In this document: positions 20,429 through 30,552 of the stretch, one piece after another
How positions within the stretch are numbered: position 1 is the first letter of the stretch
How the letters are laid out: the number at the start of each line of letters is the position of its first letter
Assembly: GCA_050178015.1 (NCBI GenBank)
Contig: JBFXGM010000015.1
Coordinates: 48,043-112,042, forward strand
DNA from: Gaoshiqia sp050178015
Lineage (GTDB): Bacteria > Bacteroidota > Bacteroidia > Bacteroidales > Prolixibacteraceae
Direction of reading: 5' to 3'
Length of the DNA: 64,000 nucleotides
The notes under the pieces: generated by a model
What the model saw: only the letters and a program-made list of their open reading frames with translations
Told to the model about the DNA's origin: nothing
Database searches by the model: none
Made by a program: the position numbers and the translations under genes

Positions 20429-21670
20429 AAGCTGATCTTATTACTAATGACGGCCGCTTTAGGACTAAGTTCATTGGCCCAGGAAATTCCGCTGGTTTAT
20501 GCGGTTGAAAATACGGGGGCTGCCTTTCCGGCACCGGTGTTGCCCGACACCAGCCAGCTGCCGGTTGTTGCGCCCTTGACCGACCCGTTCGCCTGGTCTG
20601 ATGGTAGCGGACGTTCAACTGACTTTGCGGACTGGAGCCGCCGCCGCGCAGAGATCGGCGCTGAAATCCAGCATTATGAAATCGGCCCAAAACCCGCTCG
20701 CCCGGATCATCTGGCTGCCAGTTTTTCGGCTCAGGATAGCTTGCTTACCGTGATTATTATTGAGAATAAGGACACGCTCATCCTCTCTTCGAAAGTAATT
20801 CTTCCGTCCGGCAAAGGACCTTTCCCGGCGGTAATCGGTGTTGGCCGGCCTTCCGGAAGTCTTCCTCCGGATATTTTCGCGAGCCGCGAGATTGTCCAGA
20901 TCGCTTTCAACTTCAGCCAGGTGATGGCTCACCAGCAAAAGCGTGGCAGCGAGCCAATCAACAAACTGTATCCCGATCTTTCGTACATGGGTGCCTACAG
21001 CGCTTGGTCGTGGGGCGTCAGCCGTTTGATTGACGGGCTGGAACTGGTGCAGGATGAGCTTCCGGTTAACTTGAAGCGCCTGGCCATTACCGGCTGTTCA
21101 TTTGCTGGAAAAATGGCGCTTTACGCCGCCGCATTTGACGAGCGCATTGCGCTGACGATCGCCCAGGAATCGGGTGGGGGCGGTGCGGCTGCCTGGCGGG
21201 TTTCGGAAACCTTGGGCAATGTCGAAACGCTTGGACGAACCAGCCATGTGTGGTTTATGGAAAGCATGTTTCAGTTTAGCAAGGCCGTATCAAAACTTCC
21301 CTTCGATCATCACGAACTAATGGCCATGGTGGCGCCACGCGCCTTGCTGGTTCTTGGAAACCCCGATTATGAGTGGCTGGCCGACGAGTCGGGCTATGTT
21401 GCGTGCCGGGCGGCCAAAAGGGTTTGGGAAACCTTCGGAATAGCTGATCGCTTTGGCTTTTCCATTGTTGCCGGTCACGGTCATTGCAGGCTTCCCGACA
21501 GCCAGCGTCCGGAGGTCGAGGCTTTTGTAGATAAGTTTCTGCTGGGTGACACTTCGGCCGATACAAATGTCGAAATCCATCCTTATGCGGATGTCGATTT
21601 TTCGCGATGGACCAAATGGTGGGGAACCGGAGAGCCTGTTCTCCCGAAGGAAAAGGAAATAATTGAATAA
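20429..21670 (+). CDS. CE15 glucuronoyl methylesterase-like alpha/beta hydrolase
   Basis: Expected to split the ester between xylan glucuronate and lignin alcohols (or methyl glucuronate). From the ATG at 20429 there is a clean signal peptide (ending SSLAQ), with GGAGGGA upstream; another in-frame ATG lies at 20402. Serine nucleophile Ser224 in ITGCSFAGKMAL, acidic residue Glu247 in QESGGGGAAAW, and catalytic His in GHGHC (His352 most likely). The 23-residue Ser-to-Glu spacing matches bacterial CE15 enzymes. Encoded between GH30_8 and GH115 genes, which fits glucuronoxylan use. Confidence 0.9.
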   Translation, partial: KLILLLMTAALGLSSLAQEIPLVYAVENTGAAFPAPVLPDTSQLPVVAPLTDPFAWSDGSGRSTDFADWSRRRAEIGAEIQHYEIGPKPARPDHLAASFSAQDSLLTVIIIENKDTLILSSKVILPSGKGPFPAVIGVGRPSGSLPPDIFASREIVQIAFNFSQVMAHQQKRGSEPINKLYPDLSYMGAYSAWSWGVSRLIDGLELVQDELPVNLKRLAITGCSFAGKMALYAAAFDERIALTIAQESGGGGAAAWRVSETLGNVETLGRTSHVWFMESMFQFSKAVSKLPFDHHELMAMVAPRALLVLGNPDYEWLADESGYVACRAAKRVWETFGIADRFGFSIVAGHGHCRLPDSQRPEVEAFVDKFLLGDTSADTNVEIHPYADVDFSRWTKWWGTGEPVLPKEKEIIE

Positions 21671-21740
21671 ACGTTATGGATCAATCATCACCATTAATTT
21701 AGAATATGGATGAGAGTAGATCAATTTAAACCAGCATAAA

Positions 21741-23225
21741 ATGATTAAAAATAATTTGATAGAATTTAAGAAGACTTCCGGATTTCCGGCGATGGGAATG
21801 GTGGCCATCCTTGTGGCAGTGTTGGGAATATTCTTTAACCCAACAGCATCTGCACAAATGCAAACCAACAGCAGGGTCATCATTTTGTCCGATATTGAAG
21901 CTGACCCCGACGATACGCAGTCGTTCGTCCGTTTGTTTTTGTATGCCAATGAAATCGATCTGAAGGGACTAATCGCAACGACTTCTTGTTGGCACAAATC
22001 TGAAGTAAATCCGGAATCCATCAATAAAATAATTGAAGCATACCGGCACGTTCAGCCAAACCTGTTACAGCACGATGCAAATTTTCCCGCTGCCGAAGCG
22101 CTGTCAAAGCTTGTTAAAAAGGGCCTGCCTGTTTATGGGATGGAAGGAGTTGGAGAAGGAAAAGACTCAGAAGGTTCAGACTGGATTATCAAAGTTTTGG
22201 AAGAAGATGATGATCGGCCATTGTGGATCTCAGTTTGGGGTGGAGCAAACACCCTGGCACAGGCACTTTACAAGATTGAACACACCAAGTCAAAAAAGGA
22301 CGCGCAGCGGCTGATGGACAAACTCCGGGTGTACACCATTTCTGATCAGGACGATAGCGGCATCTGGATCAGAAACAACTATCCGAATTTGTTTTTCATT
22401 GTTAGTCCGGGCGATGATTACGGAAGCGCAACCTGGACAGGAATTAATTCTGTGGTGGATGGTATTGACAATGCAACAATCAGCAATAGCTGGATAGCGC
22501 GGAACATACAGCAGGGGCACGGTCCTTTGGGGGCAGCATATCCTGATGTAGCCTGGGGTGTTGAAGGTGATACGCCGTCCTTTTTATCACTGATCCCAAA
22601 CGGGCTTAATGTGCCGGAGAATCCGGAGTGGGGTGGCTGGGGCGGCCGTTACGAACTTTATAAACCTGATTTCAGCAAGACTAAAAAAGGAGGGTCGGGT
22701 GTTCCTTTTGAACCTGAAACCCGGGTCATATGGACCAATGCCGTTGACAGCTTCACGCCATATGTTCCGAGCGAATACGGGCGGACCGTGAAATTGAGCC
22801 AAACTTCTTTTACCAGTGACAAAGTTACTTTGTGGCGTTGGCGCGATGATTTTCAAAATGACTTTGCTGCTCGCATGGACTGGTGTACGAAAAGCTATGA
22901 GGAAGCCAATCATCCGCCGGTTCCTGTGTTAAGTCATCCCGAGCAGATTACTGTAAAATCCGGGGAAGGATTTGGTTTGGATGCTTTCAATTCGTTCGAT
23001 CCGGATGGCGACCATGTCGGGTTTTTATGGTTCAATTATCCTGAAGCAGGCACATATAAGGAAGAGATAAAAATTGGAGGAGCGAATAATTCCCATGGGG
23101 TTTATGTCGTGGCTCCCGTAGTTGAGAAAGAAGTAACGGCTCATTTTATTTTAAAAGTCACCGATAAAGGAGAGCCACAATTGTCACGATATAAGAGAAT
23201 TATAGTAACGATCCTGCCGAAATAG
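21741..23225 (+). CDS. DUF1593 (Sde182-like) secreted protein with nucleoside-hydrolase-like fold
   Basis: Signal peptide ending ASAQ, then a nucleoside-hydrolase-like domain with the acidic motif DIEADPDD (from Asp51), and a C-terminal Ig-like domain (about 385-494: HPPVPVLSHPEQITVKSGEG). Related proteins occur next to plant-polysaccharide enzymes and have been named cellulose-binding or Sde182-like; the reaction is not established to my knowledge. The acidic motif suggests Ca-dependent hydrolysis of a glycosidic bond (inference). It lies inside the glucuronoxylan operon, 23 nt before the GH115 gene. Confidence 0.85.
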   Translation: MIKNNLIEFKKTSGFPAMGMVAILVAVLGIFFNPTASAQMQTNSRVIILSDIEADPDDTQSFVRLFLYANEIDLKGLIATTSCWHKSEVNPESINKIIEAYRHVQPNLLQHDANFPAAEALSKLVKKGLPVYGMEGVGEGKDSEGSDWIIKVLEEDDDRPLWISVWGGANTLAQALYKIEHTKSKKDAQRLMDKLRVYTISDQDDSGIWIRNNYPNLFFIVSPGDDYGSATWTGINSVVDGIDNATISNSWIARNIQQGHGPLGAAYPDVAWGVEGDTPSFLSLIPNGLNVPENPEWGGWGGRYELYKPDFSKTKKGGSGVPFEPETRVIWTNAVDSFTPYVPSEYGRTVKLSQTSFTSDKVTLWRWRDDFQNDFAARMDWCTKSYEEANHPPVPVLSHPEQITVKSGEGFGLDAFNSFDPDGDHVGFLWFNYPEAGTYKEEIKIGGANNSHGVYVVAPVVEKEVTAHFILKVTDKGEPQLSRYKRIIVTILPK

Positions 23226-23248
23226 AAAATTTAAAATCTACATACACA

Positions 23249-25783
23249 ATGAAATTAACGAGAATTTATTTGAAGAGGTTTTTTCTGTTGGTCAGCCTGT
23301 TTCTTTCGGTAGGGACACTTATGGCTGATCGTACAGATAATTATATCAGTTTAATGCCGGAGCAGGGGAGTTTTGCGCTTGCCGCTGACAATCAAGTCGC
23401 TCCGGTTGTGATCGATGCGAACGATTACCCGGGAATAGCCTCGGTGGCCGAATGGTTTGCCAACGACATAAAAATGGTCACTGGTCAGTCGCCAGAGATT
23501 CTTCAGTCCGAAATGCCCGGCGCCGGTCAGGTGGTTTTGGTCGGAACAATCGGCAAAAACAAGTGGATTGACCAATTGGTGGCTGATGGAAAACTGGATG
23601 TGTCGGACCTAAAAGGTCAATGGGAGAAAAGCCTCACCCAAGTGGTTGAACATCCGTTTCCCGGAGTTGACCAGGCGTTGGTTTTGGCCGGAAGCGATAA
23701 ACGGGGAACGATTTACGCCATGCTGAATTTGTCACGCGAAATGGGTGTTTCGCCCTGGTACTGGTGGGCCGACGTTCCGGTTGACCAGCACGAAACCGTG
23801 TATGTGAAGCCGGGCCGTTTTGTCACTGAAAGCCCGAAAGTGAAATACCGTGGAATCTTTCTGAATGATGAAGAACCCGCTCTTGGAGGCTGGGTGCGCG
23901 AAACCTTTGGCGGCTTCAACCACAAGTTTTATGAAAAGGTGTTTGAATTGATTCTTCGCCAACGCGGAAACTTTATCTGGCCGGCCATGTGGGGCAAAGC
24001 GTTTTACGATGATGATCCGGAGAATGGGCGCCTGGCCGATGAACTGGGCGTTGTGGTGAGTACTTCGCACCACGAGCCTTTGGGAAAAGCCCATGTAGAA
24101 TGGGATCGCTACGGCTCCGGGGCCTGGGACTACAGCAAAAATCCCAAGGTGCTGACTGACTTTTGGACCCAGGGCATGGAGCGTATGAAAGAGTATGAAA
24201 CGGTTGTGACCGTTGGCATGCGTGGCGATGGCGATGAAGCGATGACCGAGGGAACCAATATCGCCCTGTTGGAGAAAATCGTGAAAGATCAGCGCAAAAT
24301 CATCAGCAAGGTGACCGGCAAAAAGGCGGAAGAAACGCCGCAGGTTTGGGCGCTCTACAAAGAGGTGCAGGACTATTACGACAGAGGCATGCGGGTGCCC
24401 GATGATGTCACCCTGCTGCTGTGCGACGACAACTGGGGCAATGTCCGCAAGTTGCCCAATTTGAATGCTCCGCCTCACCCCGGGGGATTCGGAATGTACT
24501 ACCATTTTGATTATGTCGGCGGCCCGCGAAACTATAAGTGGATCAACGTCAGTCAAATTCAGCGGGTTTGGGAACAAATGAACCTGACCTACAGTCATGG
24601 TGTCGACCGGATTTGGGTGGTGAACGTGGGCGACCTGAAACCCATGGAATATCCCATCAGCTTCTTCCTGGATATGGCCTGGGATCCGACCCGGTTCAAC
24701 GCACAAAACCTGTTGCAACATACCGAAGATTGGTGTGCCGAGCAGTTTGGGGAAAAATATGCCAAGGAGGCAGCGCGCATCATTAATCTTTATACAAAAT
24801 ACAACCACCGGGTAACGCCCGAATTGCTGAACGCCAAAACCTACAGCCTGGAAAACTACAACGAGTTTGAGCGGGTACACAACGACTACCGCGATCTGGC
24901 ACTGGATGCTTTGCGCCTCTACAACTTCATTCCAAATAAATACAAAGATGCGTTCGACCAGTTGGTGCTTTTCCCGACCAATGCCTGCTCGAACCTGTAT
25001 GAAATGTATTATGCCGTGGCCAAAAATCATCAGCTGGCAGCTGAAAATAAGCCCGAAGCAAACCATTGGGCCGATGTGGTGAAGGCGTGTTACGACCGTG
25101 ATTCGTTGCTCACTGTTCATTACAACCAGCAGATTGCCGATGGCAAGTGGAACCACACGATGGATCAGATTCGCATAGGCTATACCTACTGGCAGGAACC
25201 CCGCCAGCGAAAAATGCCGGAGGTAAAAAGAGTGGATGTGCCGGTTGTGGCCAATGAAGAACTGGCATTTAAAGAAGCGGAAGGCTATGTGTCTATCGAA
25301 GCCGAAAACTTCCAGCTTTCACAAGGAACCGAAAAAATACGCTGGGAAGTGATTCCCGGTTTGGGCAAAACTGTTTCGGGTGTAACCACCTTTCCGCAAA
25401 ACGAATATCCGCTTGAAAATGATCCGGTTTACCTGGAATATGCCATTGATTTTGAATCGACCGGAGAGTTTGACGTGCAGGTGCTGGTTTCGACCACACT
25501 GAATTTCAACGCCAACAAAGGCTTGCGCTATGCCATTTCGTTTGATGGCGGCGAAGAGCAAATTGTCAATATCAACGGCGCGTATCGGGGCGAGTTGGGC
25601 GAATGGCAGGCTACCCGCATTAACCAAACTTCAACCAAACATCCGATTGAAAAAGCCGGTTTGCACCGTTTGCGTATTCGTGTGCTGGAGCCCGGCATTG
25701 TTGTGCAAAAAATACTGATTGACACCGGAGGTTTGAAGCCCAGCTATTTGGGAGCGCCTCAGAGTAAACGAATAAAACAATAA
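23249..25783 (+). CDS. GH115 xylan alpha-1,2-glucuronidase
   Basis: Removes (4-O-methyl)glucuronate from internal xylose units of xylan. The 844 residues run from a signal peptide (ending LMAD) through an N-terminal alpha/beta domain (AEWFANDIKMVTGQSPE), a TIM barrel with conserved stretches such as YRGIFLNDEEPALGGW, FIWPAMWGKAF and VGMRGDGDEAM, a helical region, and a C-terminal beta-sandwich of the GH115_C type from about 675 (VSIEAENFQL). Length and domain order are normal. It starts 23 nt after the DUF1593 gene and ends 3 nt before the acetylesterase gene, so these are almost certainly cotranscribed. Confidence 0.95.
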   Translation: MKLTRIYLKRFFLLVSLFLSVGTLMADRTDNYISLMPEQGSFALAADNQVAPVVIDANDYPGIASVAEWFANDIKMVTGQSPEILQSEMPGAGQVVLVGTIGKNKWIDQLVADGKLDVSDLKGQWEKSLTQVVEHPFPGVDQALVLAGSDKRGTIYAMLNLSREMGVSPWYWWADVPVDQHETVYVKPGRFVTESPKVKYRGIFLNDEEPALGGWVRETFGGFNHKFYEKVFELILRQRGNFIWPAMWGKAFYDDDPENGRLADELGVVVSTSHHEPLGKAHVEWDRYGSGAWDYSKNPKVLTDFWTQGMERMKEYETVVTVGMRGDGDEAMTEGTNIALLEKIVKDQRKIISKVTGKKAEETPQVWALYKEVQDYYDRGMRVPDDVTLLLCDDNWGNVRKLPNLNAPPHPGGFGMYYHFDYVGGPRNYKWINVSQIQRVWEQMNLTYSHGVDRIWVVNVGDLKPMEYPISFFLDMAWDPTRFNAQNLLQHTEDWCAEQFGEKYAKEAARIINLYTKYNHRVTPELLNAKTYSLENYNEFERVHNDYRDLALDALRLYNFIPNKYKDAFDQLVLFPTNACSNLYEMYYAVAKNHQLAAENKPEANHWADVVKACYDRDSLLTVHYNQQIADGKWNHTMDQIRIGYTYWQEPRQRKMPEVKRVDVPVVANEELAFKEAEGYVSIEAENFQLSQGTEKIRWEVIPGLGKTVSGVTTFPQNEYPLENDPVYLEYAIDFESTGEFDVQVLVSTTLNFNANKGLRYAISFDGGEEQIVNINGAYRGELGEWQATRINQTSTKHPIEKAGLHRLRIRVLEPGIVVQKILIDTGGLKPSYLGAPQSKRIKQ

Positions 25784-25786
25784 ACA

Positions 25787-27709
25787 ATGAATCAAAACAA
25801 GTTAGCTTTTAGCCTAATCGTGCTCCTTCTGGTTGCCCTGATTTCATTTCAGTCGGAGGCAGCGGTAAAATTGCCCCGCCTGGTTAGTGATGGCATGGTC
25901 CTTCAGCGCGAACAGCCGCTGAAAATCTGGGGTTGGGCCGATCCTTCGGAAAAAATAAAAGTCGAATTCGTTGGGGAGAACTACCAAATCAAAGCAGATA
26001 AAAAAGGAAACTGGCAGGTGGAGCTTCCGGCGATGAAGGCTGGGGGGCCTTACCAAATGAAGGTGAACGAGATAGAAATCAGCGATATTTGGGTGGGCGA
26101 CGTTTGGCTGGCTTCGGGTCAGTCGAACATGGAACTGCAAATTCGCCGGGTGATGGATTTGTACGCCGATGAAATCAGGCAGATTGACAATCCAAACATC
26201 CGGCTGTTCCGCTCGTCCACACGCAAGGAACCAGATACGGCGCAGGCCGATTATCCCGATGGTTCGTGGTTGCCCGCAACGCCCGAAAATATCATGGACT
26301 TTTCGGCTGTCGCTTATTTCTTTGCCAATGAATTGTACCAAAAATATCAGGTGCCCATCGGTGTCATCAGCACAGCCATTGGCGGCTCTCCTGCCGAAGC
26401 CTGGCTGAGCGAAGAGCCGGTAACGGAATACCTGGATCGATGGCTGGCCAATCAGGCCCGGGTAGATTCTATTCGAGCCAAACGCATAGCCGAAGAAGGC
26501 GAAACGCCTCCTTTTAACTGGGGGCTTGAAGTCAATAAAAACGATCCGGGTGTCGGCCGCTGGTCAAAAGCGGACGTGGATGTTTCCGGCTGGCCCACCA
26601 TTTCATTGCCGGGCTATTGGTCGGACAAGGGTGTGGAATTGCGCAACGGATCCATTTGGTTTTATAAGGAGTTTGAAGTGGCCGATTCACTGGCTGCAAA
26701 GGAAGCCATTCTTCGCCTGGGACGCATCATCGACAGCGACTCAGCTTTTGTGAACGGCACTTTTGTGGGCACCATTTCCTACCAATATCCTCCGCGGATT
26801 TACACAGTGCCGGAGGGCGTGTTGAAACCGGGAAAAAATAAACTGATGGTTCGCGTGTTCAGCCAGGGCGGACGTGGTGGCTTTGTGGAAGAAAAACCCT
26901 ACGAACTGCGGATTGGCAAGCAAACCATTGATTTGACCGGCGATTGGAATTACCATATCGGTGCGGTGCTGAACCCGCCGCGCGGACTGGGCGGCGGCGG
27001 ATTTAAGCCGGGAGGTTTGTACAACAGCCTGATTCATCCGGCGCTTGCTTACAGCCTGAAGGGCGTGATTTGGTACCAGGGCGAAACCAATGCCGGACGC
27101 GGAATGGAATACCGGCAGCTTTTTAAGGATTTGATTACCGATTGGCGCGAGCAATTTGCCCAGCCCGAACTGCCATTTTTGTTTGTGCAACTGGCCAATC
27201 TTGGAATCCCAAACAAACAGCCGATTGAAAGCGGCTGGGCCACCCTGCGCGATGCCCAACGCCGGGCGCTGGAGTTGCCAAACACGGGCATGGCTGTGGC
27301 GTTCGACCTGGGCGAGTGGAACGACATTCATCCGCTAAACAAAAAAGAAGTGGGGCGCAGGCTGGCTTTGGAAGCCCAACGTGTGGCTTATGGCGACCAC
27401 CAGGTGGTGAGCGCCGGTCCGTTGTTTGAGTCGATGAAAGTGGAGGACGGCAGCATCGTGCTGACCTTCTCGTCGGTTGGCTCTGGTTTGTTTACCAACA
27501 GCTATTTGCAGGGCTTTCAAATTGCGGGAGAAGATGGCCGCTTTGTATGGGCCAATGCCGTGGTGCTTTCAAAAAATACGGTGAAAGTGTGGAGCCGTGA
27601 CATCAGTCTTCCCACGGCGGTACGCTATGGCTGGGATGATAACCCTGCCGACGCCAATCTGAAAAACAAGGAAGGGCTGCCTGCGTCACCATTTTCAACT
27701 GAAGATTAA
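25787..27709 (+). CDS. SGNH-family sialate O-acetylesterase-like protein (probable acetylxylan esterase)
   Basis: Likely removes acetyl groups from xylan. Signal peptide ending SEAA; an Ig-like N-terminal domain; SGNH block I with Ser113 (SGQSNME); a galactose-binding-like beta-sandwich inserted at about 255-375 (GYWSDKGVELRNGSIWFYKEF); then GVIWYQGETNAGRG and block V Asp513/His515 (WNDIHPLNK). Proteins annotated as sialate O-acetylesterase in xylan loci mostly act as acetylxylan esterases, so the substrate here is inferred from context. Confidence 0.88.
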   Translation: MNQNKLAFSLIVLLLVALISFQSEAAVKLPRLVSDGMVLQREQPLKIWGWADPSEKIKVEFVGENYQIKADKKGNWQVELPAMKAGGPYQMKVNEIEISDIWVGDVWLASGQSNMELQIRRVMDLYADEIRQIDNPNIRLFRSSTRKEPDTAQADYPDGSWLPATPENIMDFSAVAYFFANELYQKYQVPIGVISTAIGGSPAEAWLSEEPVTEYLDRWLANQARVDSIRAKRIAEEGETPPFNWGLEVNKNDPGVGRWSKADVDVSGWPTISLPGYWSDKGVELRNGSIWFYKEFEVADSLAAKEAILRLGRIIDSDSAFVNGTFVGTISYQYPPRIYTVPEGVLKPGKNKLMVRVFSQGGRGGFVEEKPYELRIGKQTIDLTGDWNYHIGAVLNPPRGLGGGGFKPGGLYNSLIHPALAYSLKGVIWYQGETNAGRGMEYRQLFKDLITDWREQFAQPELPFLFVQLANLGIPNKQPIESGWATLRDAQRRALELPNTGMAVAFDLGEWNDIHPLNKKEVGRRLALEAQRVAYGDHQVVSAGPLFESMKVEDGSIVLTFSSVGSGLFTNSYLQGFQIAGEDGRFVWANAVVLSKNTVKVWSRDISLPTAVRYGWDDNPADANLKNKEGLPASPFSTED

Positions 27710-27734
27710 AAACCAATAATTAATAACTACTTAA

Positions 27735-29198
27735 ATGAATACAACTTCTCAGAAAGTTTCGGTTCTTGAAAAAATCGGTTACAGCTTGGGCGACCTGGCT
27801 GCCAACCTGATTTTTCAAACTTTGATGACCTTTTTGGCCTTCTTTTACACGGATGTGTACCGGATTCCGCCTGCAACGGCTTCGGCCATCATTTTTTCCG
27901 GTGGGATGATCGGCGCGTTTTTCAACCCGGTGATGGGGATTATTGCCGACCGTACCACTACCCGCTGGGGCAAATTTCGGCCCTGGATTTTATGGACCGC
28001 GGTTCCTTTTGGTGTGATTGCCATCCTGGCTTTCAGGACACCCGATTTTAGCCCGGGTGGGAAAGTGGTTTATGCCATGATCACCTATATGTTGCTGGTG
28101 ATCGTGTATTCGGCCAACAACCTGCCTTATGCCTCGCTTAGTGGCGTTTTGACCGGCGACATGGCCGAGCGCAACAGTATTTCGAGCTATCGCTTTGTGG
28201 CCGTGATGATTGCGCAGTTTATCGTGCAGGGCCTGCTGTTGCCGCTGGTGCTTATTTTGGGCGATGGCGACAAAATCAAGGGTTTCGAAAACACCATGAC
28301 CATGTTTGCCGTCACGGGGGTGATCTTCTTTATCATTACTTTCCTCACCACCAAAGAACGTGTCATCCCCAGTCTCCAACAGAAGTCGAGCATAAAAGAA
28401 GATTTGGGCGATTTGTTTAAAAACAAACCCTGGATTGCGATGCTCATCATTACGATTTTCATTTTCATCACCCTTTAGCTTAAAGGGGGGATGTACGTGT
28501 ATTATTTCGAAAATTACCTGAGTGAGCAACATTTGGCTGATTTTCTGGAAAACATCGGCTTCAACGGATTTATCGATGGCTTGAATGGTGTTTTGGTAAG
28601 TATGGGTCTGCATGGTTTTACCTGGCCTGAAGATGCTCCCACCTCTGGGTTCAGCTTGTTCAATGCCGGTGGTATCATCATGATGATTGTCGGTATAACG
28701 GTATCGAAAAAGCTGGCTGACAAATACGGTAAACGCGATGTATTTGGCACGAGCCTGTTCATTTCAGCCTTGTGTTTGCTACTGTTTTACTTTTATGCAC
28801 CACAGTCCATCGCACTGGTTTTCATTACCCAGTTGGCACACGGATTTTTCTATGGAATTGGCACACCGCTTCTTTGGGCCATGATTGCCGATGTGGCCGA
28901 CTATTCCGAATTGAAAAACAACCGCCGCGCCACAGCCATCATTTTTTCGGCCATGATTTTCGGGCTGAAAGCTGGTCTGAGTATTGGCGGGGCGCTGGTC
29001 GCCGGAATTCTGGCGATTTACGGCTACCAGGAAGAGCTGGCCGTTCAGTCTCCGGCAGCCATCAACGGCATCAAACTCTCGTTGAGTGTTTATCCGACCC
29101 TGACGTTTTTTGTTGCCGTGGCCTGTCTGTTTTTCTACGAAATCAATAAAAATATGGAAGTTACTATTCAGAAGGAATTGGAATCCAGACGAAAGTAA
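27735..29198 (+). pseudogene. GPH-family sugar:cation symporter interrupted by an in-frame TAG
   Basis: Inner-membrane transporter of the glycoside-pentoside-hexuronide family, expected to import xylose or xylobiose. Both halves are in the same frame: codons 1-247 end at a TAG (28476-28478) and reading continues through LKGGMYVYYFENYL to 29198. Nothing else is damaged: N-terminal motifs (YSLGDLAANL, RWGKFRPWILW) and the second half (ADVADYSELKNNRRAT) are intact. One base change explains the break; TCG, TTG or CAG would each become TAG by one substitution. The second half has its own ATG at 28491, so a two-part protein is conceivable. A sequencing error must be excluded. Confidence 0.88.
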
Positions 29199-29244
29199 AT
29201 TTTAATGAAAGGATGTTTTTAAAGCACTATAAATTTAATTATTA

Positions 29245-30393
29245 ATGAATATTATGAAGAAGATCTTTCAACTCAGTAAATTTTTTGCACTTGTGATGTT
29301 AGCGACGAGTGCTTGTAGTCCCGCACAAAAAGCTCAATCAGAAATGACATTGAAGGACGCTTTAGCCGGCAAATTTTACATCGGAACGGCTTTAAATGCC
29401 AATCAAATTACCGGTAGGGATTCTGCCGGAATAAAAGTTGTTAAAGAACAATTCAATGCCATTGTGCCCGAAAACTGTATGAAAAGTGCAGAGATACAGC
29501 CAAGAGAAGGCGAATTTGATTTCTCCCTGGCCGACCAGTTTGTGGATTTTGGAGTTCAAAACGGCATGTTTATTACCGGCCACTGCTTGATCTGGCATTC
29601 ACAAGCCCCCAGATGGTTTTTTACCGATGCTGAAGGCAACGATGTGTCGCGCGAGGTGATGATTGAGCGCATGAAAAACCATATTTTCACCGTAGTTGGC
29701 CGCTATAAAGGGAAGATTAAAGGCTGGGACGTGGTAAACGAAGCTATTATGGAAGATGGTAGTTTTCGGAACAGCAAGTTTTACCAAATCGTAGGTGAAG
29801 ATTTTATCAAACTGGCCTTTCAGTTTGCCCACGAAGCCGATCCCGAAGCCGAATTGTATTACAACGACTACAACGAGTGGTATCCAGGAAAACGTGATGC
29901 GATTGCGCAGATGGTTCGCAGCCTGAAAGCCGACGGAATCCGCATTGACGGAATTGGCATGCAAGGCCATGTGGGCATGGATAGTCCATCATTGGAAGAT
30001 TACGAAGCGGCCATGGTGGCCTACGCCAACGAAGGTATGAAGGTGATGGTAACCGAACTGGATATGTCGATTTTGCCAAACCGCAGACGGGATGTAGGAG
30101 CTGATATCTCTACAAATATTGAATATGAAAAAGAACTGAACCCCTACACCGATGGTGTGGTCCCCCAGGAAAAACAAGACGAGTGGGACGCACGGATGCT
30201 GGACTTCTTCAATTTGTTCCTGAAACATTCGGATCATGTAAGCCGCGTTACTCTATGGGGGGTTGCAGATGGCGATTCGTGGAAAAACAATTTCCCGGTT
30301 CGCGGACGTACCGACTACCCGCTTTTGTTTGATCGGAACCATCAGCCCAAGACGGCGGTGGCAAAGATTATTGAAGCAGCAACGAAACAATAG
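29245..30393 (+). CDS. GH10 endo-beta-1,4-xylanase (single-domain lipoprotein)
   Basis: Second GH10 enzyme of the locus, with no inserted modules; probably periplasmic and acting on imported oligomers (inference). A lipoprotein signal ends ATSAC. Catalytic residues numbered from 29245: acid/base Glu166 (WDVVNEA) and nucleophile Glu271 (VTELDMS). GH10 core motifs are complete (HCLIWHSQ, YYNDYN, GIGMQGH, LWGVADGDSW). An alternative ATG lies at 29254, three codons in, giving MKKIFQL, and may be the real start. The stop is followed by a palindromic repeat without a T-run. Confidence 0.95.
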   Translation: MNIMKKIFQLSKFFALVMLATSACSPAQKAQSEMTLKDALAGKFYIGTALNANQITGRDSAGIKVVKEQFNAIVPENCMKSAEIQPREGEFDFSLADQFVDFGVQNGMFITGHCLIWHSQAPRWFFTDAEGNDVSREVMIERMKNHIFTVVGRYKGKIKGWDVVNEAIMEDGSFRNSKFYQIVGEDFIKLAFQFAHEADPEAELYYNDYNEWYPGKRDAIAQMVRSLKADGIRIDGIGMQGHVGMDSPSLEDYEAAMVAYANEGMKVMVTELDMSILPNRRRDVGADISTNIEYEKELNPYTDGVVPQEKQDEWDARMLDFFNLFLKHSDHVSRVTLWGVADGDSWKNNFPVRGRTDYPLLFDRNHQPKTAVAKIIEAATKQ

Positions 30394-30394
30394 A

Positions 30395-30432
30395 AGCCCC
30401 CTCTAACTCCCCGGCAGTTGCCGGGGAGAACG
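30395..30432. repeat. Palindromic intergenic repeat, copy A
   Basis: Contains the hairpin CTCCCCGGCA-gt-TGCCGGGGAG (30407-30428), preceded by agccccctctaa. Its layout matches the reverse complement of 30553-30585: AGCC, C-rich CTAA block, hairpin, then AACG. The two copies face each other across about 120 nt between the GH10 and GH43 genes. There is no T-run, so it is not a classic terminator, though the hairpin may stabilise or end the upstream mRNA. Confidence 0.7.
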
Positions 30433-30552
30433 CCAACCAGCCAAGATCTGTGCTGGATTAGAGGCTTCTGTGATATTGAGTACTAAATTTTTAACGGTTG
30501 AATGACCATTACAAATTTGAAACGGAAATATTATTAGAAAATAGAAACTCTT

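Noticed and set aside
23732..25156. 474-codon open frame on the minus strand
   Set aside because: It is antisense to the GH115 gene, whose protein matches its family throughout. The antisense product has no signal or known motif.
28476..28478. Recoding of UAG as sense in this organism
   Set aside because: Several intact genes in the window (GH30, DUF1593, the second GH10) end with TAG, so UAG works as a stop.
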